Shown here piece after piece: positions 44,141 to 53,384 of a DNA stretch of 64,000 nucleotides. The translations under genes were made by a program, and so were the position numbers. The stretch comes from WTFY01 sp965205685 (GTDB lineage Bacteria; Pseudomonadota; Gammaproteobacteria; UBA4575), in the NCBI GenBank assembly GCA_965205685.1, contig OZ242174.1:1488001-1552000 (forward strand), written 5' to 3'. How positions within the stretch are numbered: position 1 is the stretch's first letter; the number at the start of each line of letters is the position of its first letter. Below the pieces are notes generated by a model that saw nothing but the letters and a program-made list of their open reading frames with translations, had not been told where the DNA came from and did not search any database.

Positions 44141-45325
44141 TCAACCCACTCCTATGACACACCACTGGTGGTCTTGTTTTTCCAGCACGCGGTCACAATG
44201 CATCGCCTGCGGACCGCCCTGTTGCCCGTGCAACCCACGAATGACCCGCTCGCCCTGGCTTCTCAGCCGGTCAATGGCCGCATACAGCTCGGGGTCTTCA
44301 TCGCAGGGGGCAAATATTCCGGGCCGTGCAGGTTCCGCAAGCGGGGATATCTTTGCCAGGGCTTTCAGGTCAAGACTGAAGCCGGTCGCCGGGCGCGAGT
44401 GCCCGAATACCTGCCCGATCATGTCATACCGTCCACCGCGGGCAATCTGCTCCCCCTGTCCGGAGATATACGCGGCAAATACGGCACCATTTTCATAGTG
44501 ATAGCCACTCAGGGCCGCGAAATCGAAATGCAACTGGATTCCTGCAACACGCTTCCTGATCCGTTCAGACAGAGCCTCTACATAATCGACATGCTCGATC
44601 GCCTGCCCGCCCGTCCCCTGCAACACCTCTCTTGCCTGAGCAATCACCTCTTCACCCCCGCTGAGATCGGAAAGTGCGAGCAGGATTTTTCTCCAGTTCT
44701 CAGCAAGCGAACACTGCGACAACAACTGCTCGTACTCCGGCAAGGCCCTTTGCTCCAGAAGCGCAAGCAATGCCCTGCTCTGATCTTCCCCGAGACCGGC
44801 CTGCTTCACCAAATCTTCAAACACACCCACATGCCCCAGGTCCAGGCAAATATTCTCGATCCCCACCAGCTGCAAGGCCTCGAGCATCAGGCAGATCACC
44901 TCAAGGTCACTGTCCGCACCGGCATGACCATACAACTCCGCACCCAGCTGCAGGGGGCTGCGCGTCATGTCGCGCCCGCCGGGCCGGGTGTGCAGGACCG
45001 TTCCCAAGTAGCAAAAGCGTGCCGGGGCATCCTGGCGCAGCCGGTGGGCATCGATGCGCGCCACCTGCGGGGTCATGTCGGCCCGTATACCCATCATGCG
45101 CCCGGTCAGCTGGTCCGTGACCTTGAATGTCTGCAGATCGAGATCGTCGCTGGGGCCCACCAGCAGGGATTCCAGGTATTCGATGAGGGGCGGGATCACG
45201 AGCTCATATCCCCACGTGGAAAACATGTCGAGCAGGGCACGCCGGTAGTGCTCAAGCCAGGCCGCCTCATCCGGCAACGACTCCTCGATCCCTTCCGGCA
45301 ACAGCCAGCGGTTGCGCTCACTCAT
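44141..45325 (-). CDS. hisZ: ATP phosphoribosyltransferase regulatory subunit HisZ
   Basis: HisZ is a catalytically inactive relative of histidyl-tRNA synthetase that activates the short form of HisG in histidine synthesis. The 394-residue protein resembles the HisS core, with IRADMTPQVARIDAHRL and LQLGAELYGHAG. It lacks the anticodon-binding domain and the HisS ribose/ATP signature, which separates it from the real hisS at 16653. Its presence predicts a short, HisZ-dependent HisG elsewhere in the genome. It sits between the DUF2065 gene and purA. Confidence 0.94.
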   Translation of the reverse strand: MSERNRWLLPEGIEESLPDEAAWLEHYRRALLDMFSTWGYELVIPPLIEYLESLLVGPSDDLDLQTFKVTDQLTGRMMGIRADMTPQVARIDAHRLRQDAPARFCYLGTVLHTRPGGRDMTRSPLQLGAELYGHAGADSDLEVICLMLEALQLVGIENICLDLGHVGVFEDLVKQAGLGEDQSRALLALLEQRALPEYEQLLSQCSLAENWRKILLALSDLSGGEEVIAQAREVLQGTGGQAIEHVDYVEALSERIRKRVAGIQLHFDFAALSGYHYENGAVFAAYISGQGEQIARGGRYDMIGQVFGHSRPATGFSLDLKALAKISPLAEPARPGIFAPCDEDPELYAAIDRLRSQGERVIRGLHGQQGGPQAMHCDRVLEKQDHQWCVIGVG

Positions 45326-45331
45326 GGCGAC

Positions 45332-45526
45332 TCATCCACCAGGTCTGAGGATGTACAGGAGAAGGATTCCGATCGTGATGCTGGCCAGGCCGGCAATGCG
45401 AAGGGTCTGGCCGGACAACTCGTCCAGCTGGGACAGTGCCTGCTTGAATTTTTCCGGTGCCAGAAAAGGGAAAATACCTTCAAGCACAAGCACCAGTGCA
45501 ACTGCGACCAGTAATTCATTCCACAT
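45332..45526 (-). CDS. DUF2065 (YjeT-like) small membrane protein
   Basis: This 64-residue protein has two hydrophobic segments (about residues 3-22 and 43-60) joined by a helical loop APEKFKQALSQLDELS. A protein of this kind follows hflC in many Gammaproteobacteria. Its function is unknown; the conserved link with HflKC suggests an inner-membrane accessory role. It is 6 bases upstream of hisZ. Confidence 0.9.
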   Translation of the reverse strand: MWNELLVAVALVLVLEGIFPFLAPEKFKQALSQLDELSGQTLRIAGLASITIGILLLYILRPGG

Positions 45527-45551
45527 TGAAACAGGTTAGCCGGAAAAACTG

Positions 45552-46415
45552 CTAGTTTTTTTCCGACTGCTTGAAGTAACGGAAGAACTCGGAATCCGGC
45601 TGCATGATCAGGAAATCGTTGCTGCCGCTGAACGTGTTGATGTACGCCTTCAGGCTCCTCGTAAACCGGTAGAACTCCTCGTTACGCTGGTACGCATCGG
45701 CGTAGATCTTTGCCGACTGTGCATCGCCATCCCCGCGGATTTGCTCGGACTCGTTGTAGGCGTTGGCCAGAATGATAGTGCGCCCCTTGTCCGCCGTGGC
45801 CTGGATAATTTCTGCCTGTTCTTTCCCGCGTGCACGGAAGTCCTTGGCAACCCGGGCACGCTCCGCACGCATGCGGTTGAACACCGAATCGCTCACATCA
45901 TCCGGCAGGTCAATCTTGCTGACACGCACGTCCACCACCTGGATGCCGAACTTCTTGGCGTCTTCGTTGGACTGCACCTGGATGACATCCATGATTTCAC
46001 TGCGCTCGCCGGAGACTACCTCCTGGATCGTGCGCTTGCCGAATTCGTTCTTGAGGCCATCCACCAGGATCAGTTCCAGGCGCTGGTTTGCCCGCGTTTC
46101 CTGCCCCCCCGTGGCAATGAAGTACTTCTCCACATCCTCGATGCGCCACTTGGCGTAGAAATCAACCTTGACGTATTTTTTCTCGCTCGTCGGAAACTCG
46201 GTAGGAGGCACATCCAGCGTGAGAATTCGCCCGTCGTTGCGTCTGATCTTGTGCACGATGGGAATCTTGAAGTGCAGGCCTGGCTTAAGCGTAGCGTCCT
46301 TGATTTCGCCAAACTGCACCTTGATGGCTTTCTGCCGCTGATCGACCTGGAAGGTGAATGCCCAGATCGCAACGATGGTTGCGATCACAACCCCAAGAAT
46401 TACCTTGCTGTTCAT
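45552..46415 (-). CDS. hflC: FtsH protease modulator HflC
   Basis: This 287-residue SPFH-domain protein forms with HflK the large membrane cage that surrounds FtsH. The N-terminal membrane anchor (about residues 4-20) is followed by VDQRQKAIKVQFGEI, the SPFH core and a long coiled coil with RAERARVAKDFRARGKEQAE in parts. It overlaps nothing and lies 1 base after hflK. The length is somewhat below the 334 residues of the Escherichia coli protein. Confidence 0.97.
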   Translation of the reverse strand: MNSKVILGVVIATIVAIWAFTFQVDQRQKAIKVQFGEIKDATLKPGLHFKIPIVHKIRRNDGRILTLDVPPTEFPTSEKKYVKVDFYAKWRIEDVEKYFIATGGQETRANQRLELILVDGLKNEFGKRTIQEVVSGERSEIMDVIQVQSNEDAKKFGIQVVDVRVSKIDLPDDVSDSVFNRMRAERARVAKDFRARGKEQAEIIQATADKGRTIILANAYNESEQIRGDGDAQSAKIYADAYQRNEEFYRFTRSLKAYINTFSGSNDFLIMQPDSEFFRYFKQSEKN

Positions 46416-46416
46416 G

Positions 46417-47559
46417 TCAGCGCTCCCCCCTGCCCCGCCCGGGTCGGGTCAGACCACTCTGTGAGTTGTTCATGCCAACTTCCGGAGACAGCCGGTCCTG
46501 GATGGCGCCCGGATTACCCGGCATGGAGCGCTGCCTGACGATCTGGTCCAGTGGCAGGTAAATCAGGTTGTTCCCGCCCTCTACATCCATGAGCAGCTTG
46601 TTGCTGTTGGCATACACCGATTCCACTGCCTCAAGATACAGGCGCTCACGTGTCACTTCAGGAGCCTTTTCATACTCACCCAACAATTTCAGGAACCGCT
46701 TGGCCTCGCCCTCCGAATTCGCGACCACTCGGTCACGATAGGCATTGGCTTCCTGCAGGAGCCTGGCGGCCTCGCCGCGCGCCTGGGGAAGGATGCTGTT
46801 CGCATAGGCCTCGGCTTCCTTGATATAGCGTTCATAGTCCTCCCGGGATTTGATCGCATCGGAAAACGCTGCCTTCACCGGATCGGGCGGCTGGGATTTC
46901 TCCAGGTTCACCTTCTGGATGTAGATACCGGATCCGTACTCGTCCATGATGCCCTGCAGCAGTTCTCGCGTGGCGCTCGAAATCTGGCCGCGTCCTTCGA
47001 ACAGGACAAAGTCGATGGTGCTCTTGCCCACGATCTCGCGCACCGCACTCTCCATGGCATCTTTCACCGTCATGTCAGGATCACGGAGATTGAACAGGTA
47101 GTCCTCCGCGCTCTTGATCCTGTACTGGGCCTCCAGTGATACCTCGACGATGTTTTCGTCCTGCGTCAGCATCGAGGTCTTGTTGTTGACTTCACGCACT
47201 TCATCGATGTTGACGATTTCAACCCGTTCAATCGGAAACGGCATCTTCCAGTTAAGTCCCGCAGTCGTAGTCTCGCTGTATTTGCCGAAGCGCAACTCAA
47301 CGCCTCTTTCCGCCTGCTGCACGGTGTAGAATCCAAACCGGTCGTACACGCCCCAGATCGCAACGACTGCCGCCAGTGCAAGCCACAGGTAGGGCCTTTT
47401 AGGACCCGACGAACCGCGTTGCATGCCGGAACCGAAAATTCCGCCAAATTTCTTGCCTAGGTTGCGGAATACCTCGTCTAGGTCCGGTGGCCCTTGATTG
47501 CTCGACTTCTGACCCCAGGGGTCATCATCTTTGCCGCCTTGCGGGCTGTTCCAGGGCAT
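46417..47559 (-). CDS. hflK: FtsH protease modulator HflK
   Basis: This 380-residue partner of HflC starts with the Gly/Asp-rich cytoplasmic stretch MPWNSPQGGKDDDPWG and one membrane segment (about residues 57-76). The SPFH domain begins at VQQAERGVELRFGKY. The C-terminus is short and basic. The ATG at 47557-47559 has TTGGAG upstream and is preferred to a start four codons earlier. It follows hflX in the conserved hfq-hflX-hflK-hflC order. Confidence 0.97.
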   Translation of the reverse strand: MPWNSPQGGKDDDPWGQKSSNQGPPDLDEVFRNLGKKFGGIFGSGMQRGSSGPKRPYLWLALAAVVAIWGVYDRFGFYTVQQAERGVELRFGKYSETTTAGLNWKMPFPIERVEIVNIDEVREVNNKTSMLTQDENIVEVSLEAQYRIKSAEDYLFNLRDPDMTVKDAMESAVREIVGKSTIDFVLFEGRGQISSATRELLQGIMDEYGSGIYIQKVNLEKSQPPDPVKAAFSDAIKSREDYERYIKEAEAYANSILPQARGEAARLLQEANAYRDRVVANSEGEAKRFLKLLGEYEKAPEVTRERLYLEAVESVYANSNKLLMDVEGGNNLIYLPLDQIVRQRSMPGNPGAIQDRLSPEVGMNNSQSGLTRPGRGRGER

Positions 47560-47644
47560 GGTTTTCTCCAAGAATGATTACTGAACCCATGCTTCAACTC
47601 TGAAGCAATTAGGTATTGTATCAAGCTACCGTCAAAAAGTGGCT

Positions 47645-48928
47645 TCAACCTGCAAGCTGCTCAGACTGCACTGCAATCTGGTAGTCTGCAAAATGCTTGA
47701 CTCTTTGTGCAGGTACCTCGGCTTCGATCTGCCAATGCCCTTCATCATCGACAAATTCCTGCACGACATGATCTTTGGCGTACAACTCGCTGCGAATGTG
47801 GCCTGCAGTGGGCGGCAGGCGCAGCCAGATACACTCACACTGAATGTCAAAATGCTGCCGCAACGCCTGTTTCAGCAGATCCAGGCCCTGCCCCTGTAGC
47901 GCAGATACCCACACCTGCTGTATGCGACCCTGCGAGTCCAGCTGTATGTTGGGCAACATGTTGATCAGATCAATCTTATTGTAAACCATAATCTGGGGTA
48001 TATCCAAAGCATCAATCTGCCGCAGCACGGATTCGACCTCCAGAATATTATGCGTCCGGTTGTCATCCCCGGCATCCACAATATGCAACAGCAGATCGGC
48101 TTCCCCGGTCTCCTGAAGTGTCGCATGAAACGCTTCAATCAGGTCATGCGGCAGGTCCTGGATAAAGCCGACTGTATCCGCCAGTACGACATGCCGGCTT
48201 TTCGAAAGTTCCATGCGTCGCAGGGTAGGATCCAGGGTCGCGAACAGCTTGTCTGCAGAGTACACGTCCGCATTGGTGAGCTGGTTGAACAGCGTGGATT
48301 TCCCTGCATTGGTATAGCCGACCAGCGCCACTGTGGGGGTCGTGGTCTTGCGCCGTGCGGCCCGTCCCTGGTTGCGCTGGATGCGTATTTTCTCCAGGCG
48401 TTTGGAAATTTGCTTGATGCGCTGTCGCAGCAGCCGCCGGTCTGATTCCAGCTGCTTCTCCCCCGGTCCACGCAGTCCAATGCCCCCTTTCTGGCGCTCC
48501 AGGTGACTCCACCCGCGTATCAACCGGGTGGAAAGGTATTTCAGTTGCGCAAGCTCAACCTGCAACTTGCCCTCATAGGAACGAGCACGCTGGGCGAAGA
48601 TATCCAGGATCAGTCCGGTTCTGTCCAGCACCCGCCGCTTGCAGATTTTTTCTAGGTTGCGTTCCTGGCTCGGGGACAGGGCATAATTGAAGATGATGAT
48701 ATCTGCATTCAGCAGGCAGGCCAGCTGAGCCAGCTCAGCCGCCTTGCCGCTGCCAATCAGAAGCTTTGCATCCGGCTTGTCACGCTGCACCGTAATGACG
48801 GTGGCAATTTCCGCACTGACCGAACGGGCCAGTTCCTCGAATTCGTTCAGTTCCTGATTGTTGGCTACGCTTCGAAACCGCGTATGCACGAGAATCACGC
48901 GCTCGCCTGTATCAGGGCGCTCAAACAA
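47645..48928 (-). CDS. hflX: Ribosome-associated GTPase HflX
   Basis: HflX splits stalled or stressed 70S ribosomes and rescues heat-damaged ones. The 427-residue protein has an N-terminal ATP-binding-like domain and the glycine-rich linker QKGGIGLRGPGEKQLE. The GTPase domain follows with GYTNAGKSTLFN (near residue 208), DTVGFIQDLP and NKIDL. The start is a TTG with GGAG 7 bases upstream, matching the family start MFERPDTGE. The C-terminal domain ends close to the stop with no extension. It lies 37 bases downstream of hfq. Confidence 0.97.
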   Translation of the reverse strand: MFERPDTGERVILVHTRFRSVANNQELNEFEELARSVSAEIATVITVQRDKPDAKLLIGSGKAAELAQLACLLNADIIIFNYALSPSQERNLEKICKRRVLDRTGLILDIFAQRARSYEGKLQVELAQLKYLSTRLIRGWSHLERQKGGIGLRGPGEKQLESDRRLLRQRIKQISKRLEKIRIQRNQGRAARRKTTTPTVALVGYTNAGKSTLFNQLTNADVYSADKLFATLDPTLRRMELSKSRHVVLADTVGFIQDLPHDLIEAFHATLQETGEADLLLHIVDAGDDNRTHNILEVESVLRQIDALDIPQIMVYNKIDLINMLPNIQLDSQGRIQQVWVSALQGQGLDLLKQALRQHFDIQCECIWLRLPPTAGHIRSELYAKDHVVQEFVDDEGHWQIEAEVPAQRVKHFADYQIAVQSEQLAG

Positions 48929-48965
48929 ACAATTGCTCCGGTCTGCTGCGATCCACCAGGTGTAG

Positions 48966-49202
48966 CTACTCCCGGCGCTCGTCGTTGTAGGGGATCTTCA
49001 CCATGCGCGACGGAACAATCGTTGATATCGCATGCTTATAGACCATCTGGTTTACACTGTTTTTCAACAACACCACAAATTGATCGAAAGAGTCAACCTG
49101 GCCCTGTAACTTAATTCCGTTTACGAGATAGACTGAAACGGGAACCTTCTCTTTCCGCAGTGCATTCAGAAAAGGCTCCTGCAAAGTTTGGCCTTTTGAC
49201 AT
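48966..49202 (-). CDS. hfq: RNA chaperone Hfq
   Basis: Hfq is the hexameric Sm-like ring that pairs small RNAs with mRNAs. The 78-residue protein has the N-terminal SKGQTLQEPFLNALRKEKVPV and Sm1 VYLVNGIKLQGQVDSFDQFVV. Sm2 follows with the YKHAISTIVP signature. The C-terminal tail is short, unlike the long tail of the Escherichia coli protein. The ATG at 49200-49202 is preferred over the GTG directly before it, with AGAGG well placed. The 57-base AT-rich stretch upstream may hold its own promoter. Confidence 0.99.
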   Translation of the reverse strand: MSKGQTLQEPFLNALRKEKVPVSVYLVNGIKLQGQVDSFDQFVVLLKNSVNQMVYKHAISTIVPSRMVKIPYNDERRE

Positions 49203-49262
49203 CACTGTAGTACCTCTAGTTTATTATCTATTGTTATTACTACCTACTAGCGAGTTGTACCC

Positions 49263-50228
49263 TCACCGGCTTGGTGTCCTTGTAGTGTAACAGGTCGATG
49301 TTCCTATATGGGAGTCAATTGCACGATAGATATTACCAATATCGCATCGCTCAGCCTGCACCCGGGTCAGGTCCGTCTCGCCGCGTAACCAGGTCAGTTG
49401 CCTTTTCGCGAGCTGGCGCGTGGCAGCCACCGCTTTCTCACACATTGCCTCGTAACCATACTCACCGGCGAGGTGACTCCAGGCCTGCCTGTAGCCTACC
49501 GAACGAATCGACGGCAAGCCGCTGTGCAACTCCTCCCTGCACCGCAATGCTTCTACCTCACCCAGGAACCCGTCTGCCAGCATGGCCTCAAAACGCTCCC
49601 GGATATGCTCATGCAACCGGCCGCGGTCTTCCGGGACCAGCGCAATTTTCAGGGCCTGAAACACCGGTCGGGGCGCGCCGGATTTCGCATGCCACACACT
49701 GATCGGAATGCCGCTGACCTCATAGACTTCCAGGGCTCGCTGTATGCGCTGCGGATCATTCGGATGAATCTGGGTAGCTGCCTTCGGATCGATCCCGGCA
49801 AGGCGCTCATGCAGGACCTCCCAGCCATGCGTTTTTGCCTCGAGGTTGATCTTTGCACGGACCCGGGCGTTGGCCCCGGGCATGTTGGACAGGCCACGCA
49901 ACAGGCTACTGAAATAAAGCATGGTACCGCCCACCAGCAAGGGGATGTGCTTGCGGGCATGGATGGCACGGATCTGCCGCAGTGCATCGGCCCTGAAATT
50001 TGCCGCCGAATAGGTTTCAGCAGGGTCCAGGATGTCAATCAGGTGATGGGGCACAGTTTGCATGACGGTCTTGTCCGGTTTGGCGGAACCGATGTCCATA
50101 CCACGGTAAATCATGACCGAGTCCACGCTGATGATCTCGCACGGGAACTCTGCTGCAATCCTCAATGCAAGGCTGGTTTTGCCGCTGGCCGTCGGGCCCA
50201 TCAGGCAAACTGCAGGTATCGCATCCAA
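49263..50228 (-). CDS. miaA: tRNA dimethylallyltransferase MiaA
   Basis: MiaA adds a dimethylallyl group to A37 of tRNAs that read codons starting with U. The 321-residue protein has the P-loop MGPTASGKTSLA (residues 10-21), SVDSVMIYRGMDIGSAKP near residue 35 and the PHHLID motif near 62. The RFEAML-to-LTWLRGE C-terminal region is also present. The start is a TTG: the first in-frame ATG begins the P-loop and would leave the fold without its first strand. It uses DMAPP, which IspG (in this window) helps to produce. Confidence 0.97.
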   Translation of the reverse strand: MDAIPAVCLMGPTASGKTSLALRIAAEFPCEIISVDSVMIYRGMDIGSAKPDKTVMQTVPHHLIDILDPAETYSAANFRADALRQIRAIHARKHIPLLVGGTMLYFSSLLRGLSNMPGANARVRAKINLEAKTHGWEVLHERLAGIDPKAATQIHPNDPQRIQRALEVYEVSGIPISVWHAKSGAPRPVFQALKIALVPEDRGRLHEHIRERFEAMLADGFLGEVEALRCREELHSGLPSIRSVGYRQAWSHLAGEYGYEAMCEKAVAATRQLAKRQLTWLRGETDLTRVQAERCDIGNIYRAIDSHIGTSTCYTTRTPSR

Positions 50229-50273
50229 CGCTCTTGAATTCAGGCCCGCAGGACCGGTGCAGGGCCTGCCATG

Positions 50274-52100
50274 TCAGCGGCCACGCTTGAACAGCTTGTC
50301 CAGCTGGTCCACGCTCAATTGCACCCAGGTTGGACGCCCGTGGTTACACTGTGCACTTCGTTCCGTCGCTTCCATGTCGCGCAACAGGGCGTTCATTTCG
50401 GTGATCATCAGCTTGCGGTTGGCACGCACGGAACCGTGGCACGCCATGGTCGACAAGATCTCGTTGCTGGCTTGCTCCAGCCTTCCCGAAGCGTCGTATT
50501 CGCTCAGGTCCGACAGCACATCCCGGACCAGACTACCGACGTTGGTCTCGCCCTGCTGCAGCAATGCCGGAATTTCCCGTATGACAATGCTCTCGTTGCC
50601 GAACCGTTCGACCCCGAAGCCGAATTTCGAAAACAGCGGTGCCTGCTGTTCAGCCAGGGCCGCTTCCTGTTGGCTGAGTTCGAGGGTCAGTGGCACCAGC
50701 AGGGACTGCACGGGAACCCCCTGCTGCTGATACGCGGTCTTCAGCTTCTCGTACACAATGCGTTCATGCGCGGCATGCATGTCCACGATGATCAGGCCCT
50801 GGTCATTTTGCGCAAGTATGTATATTCCCTGTAGCTGCGCCAGGGCATAGCCCAGCGGGGGCATCGGTTTCTCGCGGTCCGGGGAGTCAGCACTAAGCGC
50901 CCTTTCCATCGCCGTATCCCCGTACAGTCCGGCTGCGGCCTGCACCTGGGAGGCCATGGAAGGCGTACCCGGCAATCCATCCCCCAAGGCGCTGCGGGGG
51001 AACATGCCGGATTGGGGTGCACGTACGTAGTCATCCACGACTTCACGGTATTTCCCGGCATCCTGCTGACCGGACTCGGGCATGGTTTCTGCGATCGCCT
51101 TGCCCACCGTGTGCCGGACAAAGTCATGCACGTACCTGGCTTGGCGGAAACGCACTTCATGCTTCATGGGGTGGGCATTGACATCCACCTGGGCCGGGTC
51201 CATTTCCAGGAACAACACAAAGGCAGGGAAGCGCCCGTGGTACAACACGTCCTGGTAGGACTGCTTGATGGCATGTGCGACCACCTTGTCCCGTATTGCA
51301 CGGCCGTTCACATAGAAGTACTGCAGGTCCGCCTGGCTGCGTGAGAACGTGGGCAGGCTGATCCAGCCATCCATATGCAGATCCTGCGCGGAATTTTCCA
51401 GACCGATACTTTGTTGCGCAAATTTTTGCCCGCAAGCCTGCTGCAAGCGCCGGATCCTGCCTGGCTTGTCATTGGCTGCATCGAGCTGCAGGCAGTCCCG
51501 CCCATTGTGCCGAACCGACATCACGACATCGAAACGGCTCAGGGCAATCCTGAGCAGCATGGATTGACAGTGTTGCCATTCGGTTTTCTCGGTGCGCAGA
51601 AATTTCTTGCGGGCAGGCACATTGAAAAACAGGTTCTTGACCTCCACCATCGTGCCCTTCGGCTGGCGTGCCGGTACAGTGCCCTGTGCAAATTCACCGC
51701 CTTCTGCCGAGATCATCCAGCCTTCGTTCGTAGTGTCCTCGGGATTGGATGCAAGACTGAACCTGGACACCGAGGCGATGCTGGGCAAGGCCTCGCCGCG
51801 AAATCCCAGCGTGGTAATACTCTCAAGATCTTCCAGACACGAAATCTTGCTGGTCGCATGACGCTGCAGGGCCAGTGGAATTTCTTCCCTGGGAATGCCA
51901 TTGCCGTCGTCACGTACCCGCACGCAATCCATCCCACCGCGCTCGAGCTCGACCGAGATTTTCGTGGCTCCCGCATCCAGGGCATTTTCAAGAAGCTCCT
52001 TCAGAACCGACGCGGGACGTTCGATGACCTCGCCAGCTGCAATCTGGTTTACAAGCTGTGGAGGCAAATGCTGAATGGGCGACACGGCAGGTCTACTCAT
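50274..52100 (-). CDS. mutL: DNA mismatch repair protein MutL
   Basis: MutL couples mismatch recognition by MutS to strand incision. The 608-residue protein has the GHKL ATPase motifs (NQIAAGEVIERPASVLKELLENALDAG in parts, VRDDGNGIP, TLGFRGEALPSI) in the first 100 residues and a linker of about 100. The dimerisation domain carries DMHAAHERIVYE at about residues 440-451, which fits the DQHA-x2-E-x4-E endonuclease motif with Met for Gln, as in Pseudomonas MutL. An intrinsic nuclease is therefore likely, and MutH may be absent. The ATG overlaps the stop of the preceding unknown gene by four bases. Confidence 0.97.
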   Translation of the reverse strand: MSRPAVSPIQHLPPQLVNQIAAGEVIERPASVLKELLENALDAGATKISVELERGGMDCVRVRDDGNGIPREEIPLALQRHATSKISCLEDLESITTLGFRGEALPSIASVSRFSLASNPEDTTNEGWMISAEGGEFAQGTVPARQPKGTMVEVKNLFFNVPARKKFLRTEKTEWQHCQSMLLRIALSRFDVVMSVRHNGRDCLQLDAANDKPGRIRRLQQACGQKFAQQSIGLENSAQDLHMDGWISLPTFSRSQADLQYFYVNGRAIRDKVVAHAIKQSYQDVLYHGRFPAFVLFLEMDPAQVDVNAHPMKHEVRFRQARYVHDFVRHTVGKAIAETMPESGQQDAGKYREVVDDYVRAPQSGMFPRSALGDGLPGTPSMASQVQAAAGLYGDTAMERALSADSPDREKPMPPLGYALAQLQGIYILAQNDQGLIIVDMHAAHERIVYEKLKTAYQQQGVPVQSLLVPLTLELSQQEAALAEQQAPLFSKFGFGVERFGNESIVIREIPALLQQGETNVGSLVRDVLSDLSEYDASGRLEQASNEILSTMACHGSVRANRKLMITEMNALLRDMEATERSAQCNHGRPTWVQLSVDQLDKLFKRGR

Positions 52101-52462
52101 ATGATCGGGACGGGCTCTTCGTCCTGCATCTCAAGCATCTGCTGAAACCCCGAAAGGGCATAGGCAACAAACGCATCCTGGCTGGCCCACCGCTCGGAGT
52201 GCTCGATGATCTGCCCGGATGCCTGGTCCCCCAGGCGGGTGGCAAAAACCCGGACGGCGTGGCTGTCAGCCGCTGTTTCCGTCTGTGACTTTTCGCAGCT
52301 GATATACACCTCGGGCTCGTGGTGCCCGTCTTTGACGGCGGCTAGCAGATATTCGTACTCGATCTGGTCCTTGCTCTCAATGTCTTCGAGCACGACGATT
52401 GTGTAATCCCCGAGCTTGTAACGCTGCTTTGGAATGGCTCTGGAAATATTCGGTTTTCGCAT
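52097..52462 (-). CDS. Hypothetical protein overlapping mutL
   Basis: I do not recognise this 121-residue protein. It has no signal peptide or membrane segment, is mildly acidic and looks like a mixed alpha/beta domain: YTIVVLEDIESKDQIEYEYLLAAVKDG in parts near the start, EVYISCEK and a helical C-terminus AYALSGFQQMLEMQDE. The ATG at 52460-52462 begins MRKPNISRAIPKQR; the frame is open 19 codons further, but through the neighbouring promoter region. Its stop overlaps the mutL start as ATGA, so mutL is probably translated by coupling to it. That link makes it worth characterising, but no repair role can be claimed. Confidence 0.72.
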   Translation of the reverse strand: MRKPNISRAIPKQRYKLGDYTIVVLEDIESKDQIEYEYLLAAVKDGHHEPEVYISCEKSQTETAADSHAVRVFATRLGDQASGQIIEHSERWASQDAFVAYALSGFQQMLEMQDEEPVPII

Positions 52463-52525
52463 GGGTGCTGGATGTCGGCATGCTAGGATAATATACCATC
52501 CGGAACATACCTGTATCATTCAAGA

Positions 52526-53365
52526 ATGAGTACCAAACAGCTGTTGCGGCTTTTCCCCCAGCCTCCGGCAGCATGCGCCCTGCAGAACGTGTACCTCCAG
52601 CAGTTCGGCTGGCGAGAATCCGGCCAGAAAAAGCCGGTCGTGGCGGCCAACTTCGTGACCAGCCTGGATGGACGGATTGCTGCCACCACCCGGACCAACC
52701 CGGAACTTCATCTGCCCGAATCCCTGACCAGCGGGGAGGACTTCCGGCTGTTTCTGGAACTTCATGCACAAGCGGATTGTCTGATCACCCACGGCAAGTA
52801 CATGAGAAGCCTCGCTTCATCCGAACTTGGAAATATCCTGCAATTGCCGAACACCCCAGAGTACAAGGATCTGCATGCCTGGCGAAGGCAGCAGGGCCTG
52901 CGCGAACATCCGGACGTCGTGATCGCAAGCTCGAGCCTGGAGTTCCCATTGCATCCTTCATTGAAGGAAAGCGGACAAAAGGTCTACGTTGCTGCCGGGC
53001 AAGCCACGGATCCTGACTTGCACAGGCACTGGCAGTCACAGGGACTGGAAGTCCTGCTTGCCGGAAAATCCGGTATGGTGCAGGGCAAGCCCCTGATCGA
53101 TGCGCTTGCCCGGCGCGGCTACCGCAACATCTACCTGATCGCGGGTCCCAGGATGCTGCACACCATGTTAGAGGACCGGCAACTGGACACGTTGTACATC
53201 AGCATCTCGCACCAGGTGCTAGGCGGACAAACGTACAGGACCTTGCTGGAAGGCGAAACGCTGGCACACTGCAGGCTACAGCTGAGTTCACTGCTGCTGG
53301 ACGAGGTTTCAGACAATGGCTGCGGGCAGTTTTTTGTCAGCTACGAATGCATTTACGACACATAA
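52526..53365 (+). CDS. RibD C-terminal-type reductase
   Basis: This 279-residue protein belongs to the RibD-C/dihydrofolate reductase-like fold. Segments KPVVAANFVTSLDGRIA near residue 37, ADCLITHGKYMRS near 86, and GYRNIYLIAGPRMLHTML near 195 match the NADPH-binding core of 5-amino-6-(5-phosphoribosylamino)uracil reductases. There is no N-terminal deaminase domain, so it is a stand-alone reductase and not complete RibD. Its true substrate may not be the riboflavin intermediate. It is divergent from the unknown gene upstream of mutL and lies 19 bases ahead of sohB. Confidence 0.85.
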   Translation: MSTKQLLRLFPQPPAACALQNVYLQQFGWRESGQKKPVVAANFVTSLDGRIAATTRTNPELHLPESLTSGEDFRLFLELHAQADCLITHGKYMRSLASSELGNILQLPNTPEYKDLHAWRRQQGLREHPDVVIASSSLEFPLHPSLKESGQKVYVAAGQATDPDLHRHWQSQGLEVLLAGKSGMVQGKPLIDALARRGYRNIYLIAGPRMLHTMLEDRQLDTLYISISHQVLGGQTYRTLLEGETLAHCRLQLSSLLLDEVSDNGCGQFFVSYECIYDT

Positions 53366-53384
53366 CCAACGAGAGGCATCTGAC

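Noticed and set aside
43787..45514. A 575-codon open frame on the + strand antisense to purA and hisZ
   Set aside because: The opposite strand encodes two unmistakable enzymes over the same bases. The antisense frame has low-complexity composition and no recognisable domain, as expected from third-position bias.
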